64,000 bases of DNA from Desmodus rotundus (Eukaryota; Chordata; Mammalia; Chiroptera; Phyllostomidae), in contig NC_071389.1 of assembly GCF_022682495.2 (NCBI RefSeq), positions 60,038,239 to 60,102,238 of the forward strand, in the 5' to 3' direction. Each line of letters opens with the position of its first letter. The stretch's first letter is position 1. The notes under the pieces were generated by a model. That model made no database searches and was not told where the DNA came from. It worked only from the letters and a program-made list of their open reading frames with translations. Positions 24,390 through 35,510 of the stretch are shown here, piece by piece. A program made the translations under genes and the position numbers.

Positions 24390-24600
24390 TCCTGACTTTA
24401 GCATTTACCAGCTGTGCGACCATTGAAACACTTAAACAACCATTTAAAAACTTGACCCTTGGTTTTCTCAACTGTACAGTTGGAGGATAATCATAACTTC
24501 TTTGGCATACCTACAGAGATTTTGTGAGCGACAAATAAAATGACGTGAGGGAAAGCACTTTGTGTGTTATAAAGCTGCATGCAGTAATTAAATGACTTAA
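24390..24600 (+). repeat. MIR SINE, sense
   Basis: CATTTACCAGCTGTGCGACC, then TTGGTTTTCTCAACTGTACA, then GATAATCATAACTTC, then GGGAAAGCACTTTGTGTG follow the sense MIR consensus. Confidence 0.6.
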
Positions 24601-25140
24601 CTTTATTGACTCTGCAGCATGTGCTAGACATTCCTCCCAGTGTCTCACATATAGTTCACTTGACCCGTGAACAACATGGGTTTCAACTGCTCAGGTCCAC
24701 TTATATGCAGATTTTTTCAATAAATACTGGAAATGTATTTCTCTTATGATTTTCCTAATAAATTTTTTCTCTAGCTTTACTGTAAGAATACAATAGCTTT
24801 ATTGTAAGTCTATAACACATATGCATACAAAATATGTGTTGACTGACTATGTTATTGATAAGACTTCTGGTCAATAGCAAGCTATTAGTTAAGTTTTGTG
24901 GAGCCTAAAGTTATATACATGGATTTTGACTGCACAAGAGGTCAGCCCTCCTATGCATCCCTCCACATTGTTCAAGGGCCAACTGTATCTTATTAAATCC
25001 TCACAGCAAACTTGAAGAAGGTACTAATATTATTTTCATGTTCTATTTAAGTAACTTAAACATGTTACAAGGCAATTGGAATAGAGCCGAGATAGAATTA
25101 GAACTCAAGTGATTGAATACCAAACACCATACTCTACAGC
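24601..25140 (-). repeat. Second MIR, antisense, interrupted by a MITE
   Basis: The left part, 24601-24651, reads like the antisense MIR 3' end (TTATTGACTCTGCAGCATGT). The right part, 24988-25140, resumes with CTTATTAAATCCTCACAGC and continues to 'gaatagagccgagatagaattagaact'. The two parts join correctly if the MITE at 24654-24985 is removed. Confidence 0.55.
24654..24985. mobile_element. Tigger-derived MITE (MER44-like)
   Basis: The left end reads TTGACCCGTGAACAACATGG. The right end, read on the other strand, begins with CAGTTGGCCCTTGAACAATG. The ends form inverted repeats of more than 20 bp with several mismatches. TA dinucleotides at 24652-24653 and 24986-24987 fit a Tc1/mariner superfamily target. 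The interior resembles a well-known human MITE that I believe is MER44; the name is from memory. It has no coding capacity. Confidence 0.7.
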
Positions 25141-26415
25141 AACGTCACTCAAAGGGTGGTCTCTGTATTGGTGCACGTCTGCAACAGGGTAAGCAGGAAG
25201 TAAGCGTAAGTATTTGAAAATTTTATAGCTGTTTGATATAGTCTCAACATTCAAGTAAGTACATGGCCTTTTTACATTGACATGACTGTTTTATTTTACA
25301 AAATATTTGTTTGCAATGGATTGGAAAGAACAACACTTTCATCATAGATAGTTCAAGAAACGTCACTCTAAGTCACTGCACTATATAGTTGCAATTGATT
25401 ATTTTATTTGAATATTGCGGTCAAATTGTAAATTAGCTTTGCTATGAGAATTAGATGATAGGCTTTATAAATTACTACATCTAAGTAACACTAAGAAATG
25501 TGCTTATGAATACTATGAGAATAAACAATAATTCATGAAAGTAAAAGCAGGTTGTCAATATCAGTCCTCCTGGGCGAGGCAAGTTTTTCCTCTTTCTCCT
25601 CCTCCGTTCTCTTCTTCTTCCATTCCGAACATTAGATAGGGTACTACCAGAACTCTCGTTCTTCTTCAAAACAAATATTTTATAACACATAGACAGTAAG
25701 AAGAGGTACATGGGACTTTGACCTTTAGAAGAAAATTACTTGTATTTGCCAAATACCCTCCAAATAATGAAAAGAAAGGAAACTGAACATCTGTTGTTAG
25801 AAATCTTGCATTTAATTAATTATAGAACAAATTTAAAATATCACTACCATGCTTAGAAATTTTATCGTGATGTTGGAATTACATTGAAATTGCATTTCCC
25901 TCCATGAAATAGTTTCTAGGTTTGACTCATTAAAGGTAAATGGTTGGTATTATCCTTTCTTTAAAATCTTTTATATCAATCAGTTCACCTCATTTCCTTA
26001 AATATTTGCATTTTTATTTTTCTTTTCTTTTTGTCTGAAATTTTTAATCTAAATCCCATTTAAAGAAAGAGCTTCTGAAAAAGCAAGAAATTCCAGAAAT
26101 TATTTAAGATATATACTCTGAGTTACACATGAAACCCATTGTTCAAGTCTTATGTGTTACATGAAAACTATGCTTTGTGTTTAGAAACAGAACTCAAACA
26201 TGTGTTTGATAAGGAATATAAAAATTGATTTCATAAAAACAACAAAAGGATGTGAAAGTGTATTAGATTAAAAATAAATATTAAAATGTATAGAGTTAGA
26301 TTTGGGCATTTTAATCTAAGAATAAATGTCTATGCACAGGATATGGGAACTTAATTGGCAGCTGATTTATTTTCCTTTTCTTCTAAAGGTATGCTGTATT
26401 GCTAAGGACAAACAT
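25141..26415. other. Unique AT-rich sequence, possible DNA-transposon relic at start
   Basis: 25145-25370 has the feel of an old hAT relic ('gtcactcaaagggtggtctc' near the start), but I could not find matching ends. The remainder shows nothing recognisable. Confidence 0.3.
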
Positions 26416-26419
26416 CAGG

Positions 26420-26775
26420 TCAGCAGCTTAGAGTCTCAGAGATGGTAAATTCTACTCCCAAGTGTTCCATTAGCTCAATATATGACCTTGAGTGTTCCTC
26501 TAAAGCTTCCGGTGACTCAGTTTCTTTTCTTATCAGATACAGATGTCTAAAATAATTAACTCACTTTACATTTCCTTTAAGGAAAAATAGAGAAGGGGAA
26601 AAAAAAGATTACAAAATATCTGAGATCAATGGAAATTGGTATATAAGTGCCATGTATTAATGAATTCTAAGATTTATTAGATTTAAATGGGAGTAAATAA
26701 CAGTAACCAATACAGAGTATTGCAAAGTGATTAATACAGGGTTTGGCATACAGTTATCTTCAATAAACCTTGGAA
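26420..26775 (+). repeat. Degraded MIR SINE, sense
   Basis: AGCTCAATATATGACCTTGA, then 'ggtgactcagtttcttttctt', and at the end 'gggtttggcatacagttatcttcaataaa' follow sense MIR with extra sequence in the middle. Low identity. Confidence 0.4.
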
Positions 26776-27099
26776 TTTAGTGTTGTTTTTTACTGTCATC
26801 ATTATTACTATATAAAAATTGGGAATCAGAGGAACAGAGTATATATATTGTAGGGAAGGAAATTTACTCTAGGAAGTAGATCTTACATGGCTATAGAAGA
26901 AGTTGGAAGAGTTAATGTTTAGAAGAGGAGCTGGAAGCTTGGAGAAAGGATCATGGGATAGTTAATCTAAAAACCAAGCATATCAATCTACCAAAGCCAG
27001 AAGAGTCAGATCCAGCAAGTAAAAACTAAAAAGGATGCCCAGGTAAATTAAAATTTCATATAAAGAACAAACAATATTTTAGGATGAGTATGTCCCTGC

Positions 27100-27235
27100 A
27101 GTTTGAAGACAATGTGTTTGAGGATAAATTATCAAGATTAATCTTCCAACCTATTCAGGACTATCCTCTACAGTGGGATATTAGATTGTTGCCAATATTT
27201 CACTGCTATAATAAACTCTTGAGGTAATGGGGAAA
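27100..27235 (-). mobile_element. Old LINE-1-type fragment, antisense, copy A
   Basis: The block from 'tttgaggataaattatcaagattaatc' to 'ttgccaatatttcactgctataa' resembles the antisense 3' region of old LINE-1 families. It is homologous to the beginning of the fragment at 28015, about 0.9 kb away in the same orientation. Confidence 0.4.
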
Positions 27236-28014
27236 TATTAATACTTTAAAAGTATATGTTTTTTATCTGAAATTCAATTTTAAGTGAGGTCTTGTATTTT
27301 GTCTGGCAGCCCTAAATTCTGAAGGGGCAGGTCTAAGGAAGGTCTATCAGAAGGTATCTTCTCTGTGAAGTCTCACCACTACAGGTCCACACACCAGCAT
27401 TTAGGAGTAGTCCTGGAGCTGTTCTTGTTCAAAGAGGCAGAAATTGATAAGAAGGGCTAAAAGTGGAGCAGAGGAAAGAAGAAACAGGAACCCACCTCAG
27501 CATCTGTTCATCACTACATCTGACTAAAACAACCTTCGAAAGATAATGGCTGCTACTTTATTTCTGTCCTCCAAATCTTACACAGCCATCTCTTTTAGAC
27601 AACTTTAACCCAGAACTATTTAGAGAAGGAGGCTCTGGGAACTGAATCCCAGCTTAATCAAACTGACACAGTACAAGTCATCCCAATGATGATGATATGA
27701 TAATGACGGTGATGATGATGTGGATGTTTTCTCAAGGGAAGTTAATCCTTCATGGGAATGTCCCAATACACAGAAAGAGAGGTTGTACTATATGTGTGAA
27801 ACTAAATCAGTGTGTGACTGAGCTCAAGTTATGTGATATAATGGAGTCAGAGTATGTCAAAGTCACAGGATTCACAAATAGAACCCAGAAGTCTGCCTTG
27901 AATGTTTTTATAGGACTCTCAATGAACAACCCTCTACGTTCTCAATTCAAGCCTTGACTTGGTAGTGCAGAAATCCTACTTCGGAAAGCCACCAAGCAAC
28001 CTTAGCTCCTGCAA
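27236..28014. other. Between two old LINE-1 fragments; no gene recognised
   Basis: It contains an imperfect GAT-repeat at 27687-27725. The 86-codon frame at 27697-27957 begins in that repeat and has no recognisable domain. The rest may be an old, unnamed repeat. Confidence 0.35.
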
Positions 28015-28610
28015 TGAAGTATTATGTATTTGAGGATAAAGCAGCAAAATTAATTTTTCCAAATTCACTCTACCAACCCTCTCATAAGGCATATTTAGAT
28101 GGTTACCAATAATTTACTGCTGTAATTGCTCGAGTAAATATCCTTACAAAATAAATATGTGAGCATGAAAATATTATACTAAAGTAACTTTCTTAGTGTA
28201 CAAATGCTAGGGCAAAAGGTAATATTTGTAAGACAAATTAACACTTTTTAAGGCAAGATTGCTATTATAAAATTGTTCTCCAGAAGGGTTTTACCAATTA
28301 TACAACCACCAGCTTAGCAATGCAGAAATATCAAATTTCTCACACCCACATCCACACTAGGAATTACCTTTAAAAATTGGTTTACTAACTTGGGAGGGAA
28401 AAATATTTTAATTTATATATATACTAATATATATGGTCATTTGAGCATTATACATATAACACATATATATGTATATGCATATATATATATACATATATAT
28501 ATCTCTCTGTGAAGTACTTTTTGCTATTTCCTCTTTTCCTGTTGTAGCATTCATTTGTTTTTCCTGTTAACCTGTAATACATTTCTTTGTTTTATGCGTG
28601 TCTTTGCATT
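28015..28610 (-). mobile_element. Old LINE-1 (L1M-type) fragment, antisense, copy B
   Basis: Phrases such as 'aatttactgctgtaattgctcgagtaaatatcc', 'aatgctagggcaaaaggtaat' and 'attgttctccagaagggttttaccaatta' follow the antisense 3' half of old L1. An AT-rich simple repeat (28415-28505) interrupts it. Confidence 0.5.
28415..28505. repeat. AT-rich simple repeat with palindromic TATA runs
   Basis: ATAT-, ATGTAT- and ATACAT-type units form several overlapping palindromes. Confidence 0.85.
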
Positions 28611-28939
28611 TGTTTGTGGAATTTTGTGTCATAGGATTTTCTTAAATAAGTAGTCATAGTGAAATCTGCTAGATTGTTTTCAGTTTGGAAGTTCATGTAT
28701 AAGAATCCCTCTCCCCCACTGAAAATATTTTTAAATGTTTTTAAAAAATACATTTTCTACTTTTTAAGAAAATACATTTTATATCCAAGGTTTTAGTTCA
28801 TTTCACATATACTGTGAAGAAAAAAGTAGTACCTTAATTCTTCTGAAATAATATCCACATTGCCCTAATGTTTAAACTAAAACTTTCTTATTCTGATTTA
28901 AAATGCCACCTTTATCATAATTGTTATGCATATAATCAC

Positions 28940-29180
28940 AGTCAGAGTGCAGTGGTTGAGAGTGTGAGCCCTGGAGTCCGACTAAGAGGTAATCACAGTC
29001 ACAAGCTGGCTGACCTTACACAACTTATTTAGCCATCGTCCGACTAAGTTTTAATCTGTAAAACTGGAGTGATGTGAAGATAAAATTGTCTTGAGGGTTA
29101 CAACAATGAATTAGCATGGGTGCAGCTCCTACAACAGTGTCTGATACATAATACAAACATAAATGTCAGTCTGCTGTTGT
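28940..29180 (+). repeat. MIR SINE, sense, nearly full length
   Basis: It starts 'agagtgcagtggttgagagtgtgagccctggag' (tRNA-like head), continues with 'gctggctgaccttacacaact' and 'atctgtaaaactggagtgatg', and ends near 'acagtgtctgatacataataca'. Order and spacing match sense MIR over nearly its whole length. Confidence 0.7.
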
Positions 29181-29305
29181 TGTGCCAAAGGATATAATGT
29201 AAAACGCACAACTTCAGATGAGCATTTTTTGTTGTTAAGGACTGAAATTGAAGGTTGCCTTGAAGAGAGTCCCATGTCTACCTTCTGCGTCAATGTGACG
29301 TGACT

Positions 29306-30128
29306 TGTGGGGAGGGCTCCACCTGCAGGGCCCCCCCCCTCCGCCCGCCACCATGGATGAGAATAAGCCTACCAGATATGATCTGTGTGGGGAGGAAAGG
29401 TGGCTGATCTCTCAAAGGAGAAGGGCCAAGAGCCTTTTCCACAATGGGCTTTTATTGGGTTCAATTTGTACAGGAATACAGGTAAAGCTCATCAATCATT
29501 GTCAGGCAGTAAGGATCAAATAACAGATAACAAAGAACTCTGAGGGCTTATTCTGAGTCAGGGTCAGTTAGCTAAAGGGCTATAAGATTTTGGGAAACAA
29601 ACTCATTTCAGGTTTGGACCCTTATTTAAATTGAGGGTATTAGCAAAGCAGGTTTCATAGGATTTTATGCATTCTTTCTTAGGCCTGATTGCCCCGGGGG
29701 AATCTGCCCTTTCCAGCACAGGACTGCACCACCCTCTGTCATTGTTTCAGGCTTAAGTCAGGTAGGGGAAGTAAGGCAGCCAAGAGATTAGAAGACTTCT
29801 TGCAGACAGAATGAGGACTCAGGCTATGTCAAAGCCAAGGGGCGAGGGTCCGTCACCCCCTTTTTCTATAGCCCTCCAAGTCCTTCCCTGTGGGCCTCTT
29901 CATGACTATGCCTGTCTTAGGTCATCCCTCCCTTGAGGAATCTTACCCATCATTGGCTAGCTGGTCAAGCTCAGGGCCAATCAGGGTAAAGTAAAGTGGG
30001 CAGAGGTGGCGCCCCTGCCAGGGAGATAAGCTTTATCTCCTTAGTGGTTTCTGGTTCCAAGGTCTCTGATTGAGCCTTAACCAGGGGGATTACAGCTTCT
30101 GAAACCAGGCAGAGCGGTTCCCAAAACA
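29306..30128 (-). mobile_element. Solo ERV LTR, copy 1 (823 bp)
   Basis: The block begins TGTGGGGAG and ends GGTTCCCAAAACA, giving TG...CA ends. Its orientation is minus: an AATAAA signal on the minus strand lies in 'cttttattgggtt' near 29451, and a TATA-like CATAAAAT lies upstream of it, near 29670. It is about 93-95% identical by eye to 55394-56210 over the full length. No retroviral gag, pol or env text adjoins it, so it is a solo LTR left by recombination. Unlike copy 2 it has no matching 6-bp duplication (GTGACT before, CTTGGA after). A 5-base ACTTG occurs across both edges but does not fit the TG/CA frame. Confidence 0.85.
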
Positions 30129-30839
30129 CTTGGAGGTGATGTTACCACTTGGAGAACTTTCTATGTGTCTCCTATGGTTAAAGGAATACAGTGAACTGAA
30201 GTGTTATGTGTTTAGAAACCAAAGGCTTGTAGGCAGTATGTGAAATAGAGCAGGAGAGTCTAGATGGCTCTCAGAAACCAGGAATTGACTTCTGTTTAGC
30301 TATGAAAGTCCTAGGTAGCATCTTCTTCCAATATAAGGGTGTTTTGTCTACATTGTAAATATGTCATTTAGTGTAGCCACCTTTATTGATTACCTTAGTT
30401 AGAGCCTCTGGATAACTTGCTGCAACTTCTACATCAGCACTTGCTGCTTCACCTTGAACTTCTATGCTATGGCAATCAATGGCTTTTTCTCTTCCACCTC
30501 ATGAAATCACCTCTGGTAGCTTCAAGCTTTTCTTCTGCAGCTTCCTCACCTTTCTTAGCCTTCACAGAATTAAAAATTGTTAAGATTTTGCTCTGGATTA
30601 GATTTAGGTTTAAGAGAATGTTGTGGCTGGTTTGATCTTCTATACAGATCACTAGAACTTTTTCCATATTATTAGTAAGGCTGTTACACTTAATCATCAC
30701 TCACATTCATCGGAGAAGCCATTTTAGTTTCCTTCAATTTTTTTTCTTTGCATTCACAACTTGGCTATCTGTTTGGCAAACAGGCATAGCTTTTGGCCTA
30801 TCTGGGCTTTTGACATGACTTCCTCACTAAGCTTAATTA

Positions 30840-31394
30840 TTGTGTTGGTCAAAAAGTTCATTTGGCTTTCTCCACATGATGACTCTAGTTGTGCTTAGTT
30901 GTCTTTAATTTCATACAAAACAATCTTGTTAGATTGTATTGTGACAGCTGCCATATCAGTATGCATTTAAAAAATTATCAAAATTGGTGAATTTTTGTGT
31001 GGCCATTTTAATATGGAAGATGGAAGAAAATAAGCAATGTTTTTGGCATATTATGCTTTATTATTTCAAGAAACATAAGAATGCAACTGAAACACACGCA
31101 AAAAGATTTATGCATTGTATAGAGAAGGTGCTGTGACTGATCAAATGTGTCAAAAGTGGTTTGCAAGGTTTCATGCTGGAGATTGATCACTGGACGATGC
31201 TCCATGGTCGGGTAGACAAGTTGATGTTGATAGCGATCAAATTGAGACATTGACTGAGAACAATCAACATTCTATTGCATGGGAGAAAAATATTCACATA
31301 CTCAAAATATCCAAATCAATGGAGTTATTGGTGAAAATGAAAAATGTGTCTTTTATTTTATGGAAAAAACATTTGAACATTTTGGCCAACCCAA
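30840..31394 (+). mobile_element. Internally deleted mariner inserted in Tigger
   Basis: Ends are TTGTGTTGGTCAAAAAGTTC at left and, on the other strand at right, TTGGGTTGGCCAAAATGTTC, forming 25-30 bp inverted repeats. TA lies at both sides (30838-30839 and 31395-31396). A transposase start lies at about 31013. The remnant includes the DNA-binding part (EGAVTDQMCQKWFARFHAGD, about 31120-31185), then jumps from about 31320 to the 3' UTR, so the DD34D catalytic domain is absent. Stops also break the remaining frame. It is nonautonomous; its ends could in principle have been moved by a related enzyme. Confidence 0.9.
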
Positions 31395-31544
31395 TATTTC
31401 TTACTCTTGATTTAAAATGAGATGTGTAACTCTTCATTTCACTTGAACACTTAGAGCCCATTGTCAGGTTACTAATTGGCCTAATTCCAATATTATTGTG
31501 TCTCAGGGAATAGGGACACTGAGAAGAGAGGGAAAGAAAGAGAA

Positions 31545-31564
31545 CAGTCAGTCAGTCAGTCAGT
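31545..31564. repeat. (CAGT)n short tandem repeat
   Basis: Five CAGT units inside the Tigger 5' UTR region. The Tigger relic has a purine-rich spacer here, so this is a local expansion. Confidence 0.85.
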
Positions 31565-32089
31565 GTAGCAGTCAGAAAACACACGACATTTATTGATTCA
31601 ATTTGCCATTTTATATGAACACAGCTTGTGGTACACCAAAACAATTACAACACTAGCATCAAAAATCACAGATGACCATAACAAATATAATAATAACACA
31701 AAACTTTGAAATATTATGAGAATGTGGCAAAGAGACATGAAGTATGCAACTGCTGTTGAATCAGTGGTGCTAATAGACTTGTTCAACTTGTATAAAACAC
31801 AACACCCATGAAGGACAATAAAGTGAAGTATAATAAATGAGGTATGCCTGTATTTGAGAGCGAAGAAAAGAACTGTTAAAGAAAAGAAGAAGAAAAAGTT
31901 CCTTGGGCTGGAAACTATTCTGGAATGAATTGTGTTCTCCACAAAATCAGGAAATACTGACAAATTTATTCCCTCTATACTTCCTGCCCCAAATATAAAG
32001 TAGTCACTGTTTCTATACATTCAGTATCTTATGATTTTCTTGAGGTAGTATGTATCTATTCATTCTGGTCACCAAGTCCAGCATGTGTA

Positions 32090-32740
32090 TATGTCGGGGG
32101 AGGTTTGTTCCCCACACCACTCAGCCATCCTTGGACAGCCACTGTCTGTCCTACAATTAGCTAATTTATGACACTATCTGGAGATAGTATTAAACCCCAC
32201 AGGTTAAGGGCTTAGTCTTCCAAGACCGTCCCAGCCCCAGTCAGACTCCCGTCAAAATCCCAGGTTGTTGCCTGGGCTTCTGATCAAATGGCTGTAAATC
32301 AAAGGTTCCAATGACCCTTTTCCTTGTTTTGATTAATTTACAAGAGCTTCTCAGAGTAAACATTATGCTTATTAGATTACTAATTTATCATAAAAAGATA
32401 TATCTCAGGAACAGCCAGATGTAAGAGATGCAGAGGGTAGAGTATAGGGAAGCGGCACAGGGCTTCCATGCCTTCTCCTGGTGTGCCAGTCTTTTTAAAT
32501 CTTCACGTGTTCACCATCCCGAAGGCTCTTTCAACCCAGTTGTTTGGGGAATTTCTGCTTAATTGCACAGGCAAGATTGATTAAATCATTGGCAATTGCT
32601 GATTGAACTTGATGTGGAGCGTCTTTCCTCTCACTGGAGGTCAGGGGGTGGGACTGAAAGTTTCCACCCTTTAATTGCAGGGTTGGTTCTCCTGGTAACT
32701 AACTCCCATCCCTAGGTATGGTCTAAAAATCACCTCATTA
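32090..32740 (-). mobile_element. Old ERV LTR-like repeat, orientation uncertain
   Basis: Distinct phrases (GTTCCCCACACCACTCAGCC; GTTGTTGCCTGGGCTTCTGA; GATATATCTCAGGAACAGCC; GCACAGGGCTTCCATGCC; GGTGGGACTGAAAGTTTCCA) follow a familiar old mammalian LTR. I believe it is ERVL or ERV1 type but cannot give a subfamily. No internal region adjoins it. Confidence 0.5.
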
Positions 32741-33319
32741 ACCTAACAAAATACACATTTTCATTCTATTCATTTAGGAAGTCATAAGGGATTTAGAAGC
32801 TCCGAGGAACAGTGGACAAAAACCAAGTATATCTTATTATAAATCATAATATCACAGTATCATAGCAACTTGTACTTGTTTATTTAATTTTTTTCTCACA
32901 GTAAGCAATGTGAAAATAGGAACCACATTTGCTTTTTCTATGATGACTAAAGCAGAAGTCATTTCAGTAAGTATTAAATATAATTAAAAATGAATTTTAC
33001 TCTTTACACGTCAAAAATATTTTAATTACTGAATTTTATGTACAGATTCATCATAATTTATACCATTTTCACTCCTATATATTATACTGACTGAAAAAGT
33101 TTAATAAGTTTAAGATTTAATTCTTCCATAAAAGCTTGAATTAAAAAAAAATTCACTCTAGGTTTTATTTTTGCAAGTAGTTTTCTCATTTTTTAAAAAT
33201 AATTTCTTAATGGCAATTATTCAAGTTTTCAACTCAAGTTTTTGTGGATTTCTCATTTTTAATCTTATGTTAAATATAATTATTTCATATTTTAAATTCT
33301 AAGCTTATTTGCTTTCTTA
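32741..33319. other. Unique AT-rich sequence, nothing recognised
   Basis: No gene or repeat family is recognised in this AT-rich stretch. Confidence 0.4.
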
Positions 33320-33600
33320 GAAATTTAAGGTAAACTTTATTGATAATTTACATACAAGAAAAAGTACCTTAAGTACAAAACTGTGAACAGTTTGATTAGC
33401 TTTTACAAATGTATCTACCCATGTATCCTCCACCATAACCAAGATATAGAACATTTCTATCATATGACTCTGGAAAGTTCCCTCATATCTTTGTGTAGTC
33501 ACTACCTGCACCTCTTGTCAAGGCAACCACTAATTACTTTGTCACTTTACATGAAAATCTCATATAAATTGAGCCATATAGCACATACACTCAGCATAGC
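33320..33600 (-). mobile_element. Old LINE-1 3' end, antisense
   Basis: 'ttattgataatttacatacaagaa', then 'tttacaaatgtatctacccatgt', then 'accaagatatagaacatttct', then 'ctggaaagttccctcat' follow the antisense 3' UTR common to old L1M families. Confidence 0.55.
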
Positions 33601-34270
33601 GCATACTTAGGAGCACTGAGACAAGATGCATTTTATTATATTCAAACAATTGCTTGAGTTAACTGTTTATACAAAATTAATGTTTTCTGTAATTTTATAT
33701 TGCCTTTTCTTTTATCTTGAGTAACAAATTTTATCATGCCTCAAGTTTGGTCTATCATGTTAATCATACAATACCTTTCAAGGAATCTTTTACCTTCAGA
33801 GACTCTCCCCCAGAGCCCACCATTCTCTTACTGCATTCTAGAACAGTCACCTTCAGACCTGATAGACCATTGTCATCCTGAGATTTTCCTTCATTGTTCT
33901 CTCTGTTTCTATTTGTATGTCTTTTTACTTCTTACTTTGCAAGAGTACAAAGTCAGATAACTTCACAAAATAAGAATTGGGAGGTGTGGTTGCTCAGTAG
34001 ATGGTGTGGGATCCAGCTGCCTCCTCAGTGTCCATTCTTTTCTTACTTACAAACAGAGCCCCAGTTTTTTGAGCATTGTTTTTTCAGGCTTCAAAGTGCC
34101 CGAATAAAAGATCCCACCTGGCATGTAGTCATGTCTAATAATTTAAGAAGGTATTGTTGGGTGCAATTTCAGATAACACTCATTAGATAGTTTAAAAAGC
34201 TGTTAAGTACATCACAGACAAACAAGAACCTGGAATGCAGAAGTGATAGGAGGAACTCTAGCAGTCAATT
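33601..34270. other. No feature recognised
   Basis: The text at 33780-34170 is somewhat repeat-like, but I could not assign it. No coding evidence. Confidence 0.35.
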
Positions 34271-34927
34271 AAAACCTGTGGTGATCTTTCTGAAGAAATT
34301 CCATACTGTTTTCCACAGTGGCTACACCAGTCTGTATTCCCACCAACAGTGCACTAGGGTTCCCTTTTCTCCACATCCTCACCAGCACTTGTTTGTTGAT
34401 TTATTAATGATGGCCATTCTGACTGGTGTGAGGTGGTATCTCATTGTGGTTTTAATTTGCATCTCTCTTATGGCTAGTGATTCTGAGCATCTTTTCATAT
34501 GTCTCTGGGTCCTCTGTATGTACTCCTTGGAGAAGTGTCTGTTCAAGTCTTTTGCCCATTTTTTAATTGGGTGTTGAACTGGAGAGCATTATGCTAAGTG
34601 AAATAAGCCAGGTGGTGAGGGACAAATATCATATGATCTCACCTTTAAATGGAACATAATCAACAAAAGAAAAAAGCAAACAAAATATAACCACAGACAT
34701 TGAAATTAAGAACAATCTAACAATAGCCAGAGGGGAGAGTGGAGGGGACAGTGGGGAGAGGGGTTTTCAGGAACTACTATAAAGGATATGTGGACAAAAC
34801 CAAGGGGGAAGGTGAAGCAAGAGAGGGAGGTGAGTTTGGCTGGGGTGGGGGAGAGTGGTGGAGAGAAAATGTAGGCAACTGTAATTGAACAACAATAAAG
34901 TAATTTTAAAAAACCTGTGGTAATCTT
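34271..34927 (+). mobile_element. 5'-inverted (twin-primed) short LINE-1 with 18-bp TSD
   Basis: The 5' segment, 34289 to about 34575, is LINE-1 ORF2 C-terminal sequence in antisense (a passage like ACTGTTTTCCACAGTGGCTA, then 'tgaggtggtatctcattgtgg'). At about 34575 it switches to the sense LINE-1 3' end (GAGAGCATTATGCTAAGTGA), the G-rich 3' UTR and an A-rich tail at 34890-34909. A direct repeat of 18 bp, AAAACCTGTGGTGATCTT at 34271-34288 and with one change at 34910-34927, flanks the whole. This is the signature of twin priming: one insertion event with the 5' part inverted. It is severely truncated and non-coding. Confidence 0.92.
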
Positions 34928-35229
34928 GACAATTAAAGTCATGCACTTAGAAAAACAGAACAAAAAAATAGGGGTGACCCTGAGTTTTTATTGATGCTAT
35001 AAAACTGCTTACAAATGTGGCTACTATATTACTTACATATTACACATTACTTACGTACCTGCAATATTACATGTTACTTATAAATATGGCTACTGGCTAA
35101 AAATAGATTTTACAAGGAAGAAGGAGAAACATATTCCATTTGAGCAACTGTTATTTCTGATCTCAGTTGCTAGCTACTAAATACAATTGTATATTTAAAA
35201 TATTGGTAAATTTTCTAGGCTCTTAGACA

Positions 35230-35510
35230 TTTAAAAATATCTCAATTCTGTCATACTTGGTTAATACATTTTGTGATCATAGAACTCAAGGTTGAAACTC
35301 ATTTTCCTTCAGGGTTGTAGGCATTTCTCTCATCTTCTAACATCCAGTGCTGATGGGAGTGTAATTTTTATCTCTTGGTGGACTTTTTTTTCTTTCTGAA
35401 AAAATTTTAGGTTACTTTATCTTTTCTTCTGTTTCAAACTTTATAAGAATGTGTCTGCATGTGGGCTTCTTTGTTCTTCCAGTCTTTTATTTTTGTGAGT
35501 GGAAGTGCAT
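35230..35510 (-). mobile_element. Old LINE-1 / HAL1-type fragment, antisense
   Basis: 'atcatagaactcaaggttgaaac', then 'tctctcatcttctaacatcc', then 'aaattttaggttactttatc', then 'agaatgtgtctgcatgtggg' follow the same antisense ORF1-region consensus as 8960-9494, at an adjacent position. Confidence 0.5.

Larger units (their letters stand above)
30270..31850 (-). mobile_element. Tigger1-like transposon fragment, antisense, split by mariner
   Basis: The right end carries a Tigger-type terminal repeat; read on the minus strand it begins CAGGCATACCTCATTTATTA, and TA follows at 31851-31852. Inward lie the 5' UTR and a pogo-type transposase start (minus-strand ATG at 31461-31459). More of the transposase lies left of the mariner; minus-strand residues include [18 protein letters not shown] and [10 protein letters not shown] (about 30530-30650). 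The other end is missing: the match fades at about 30270. Several stops and frameshifts break the frame. The insertion at 30840 falls shortly after the transposase start. Confidence 0.85.

Noticed and set aside
25141..25370. Possible hAT relic
   Set aside because: I could not find matching terminal inverted repeats or an 8-bp duplication.
27697..27957. 86-codon frame starting MIMTVMMMWMF
   Set aside because: Its start lies in a GAT microsatellite and the rest has no domain.
31013..31325. Functional mariner DNA-binding protein
   Set aside because: The frame contains several stops and lacks the catalytic domain.
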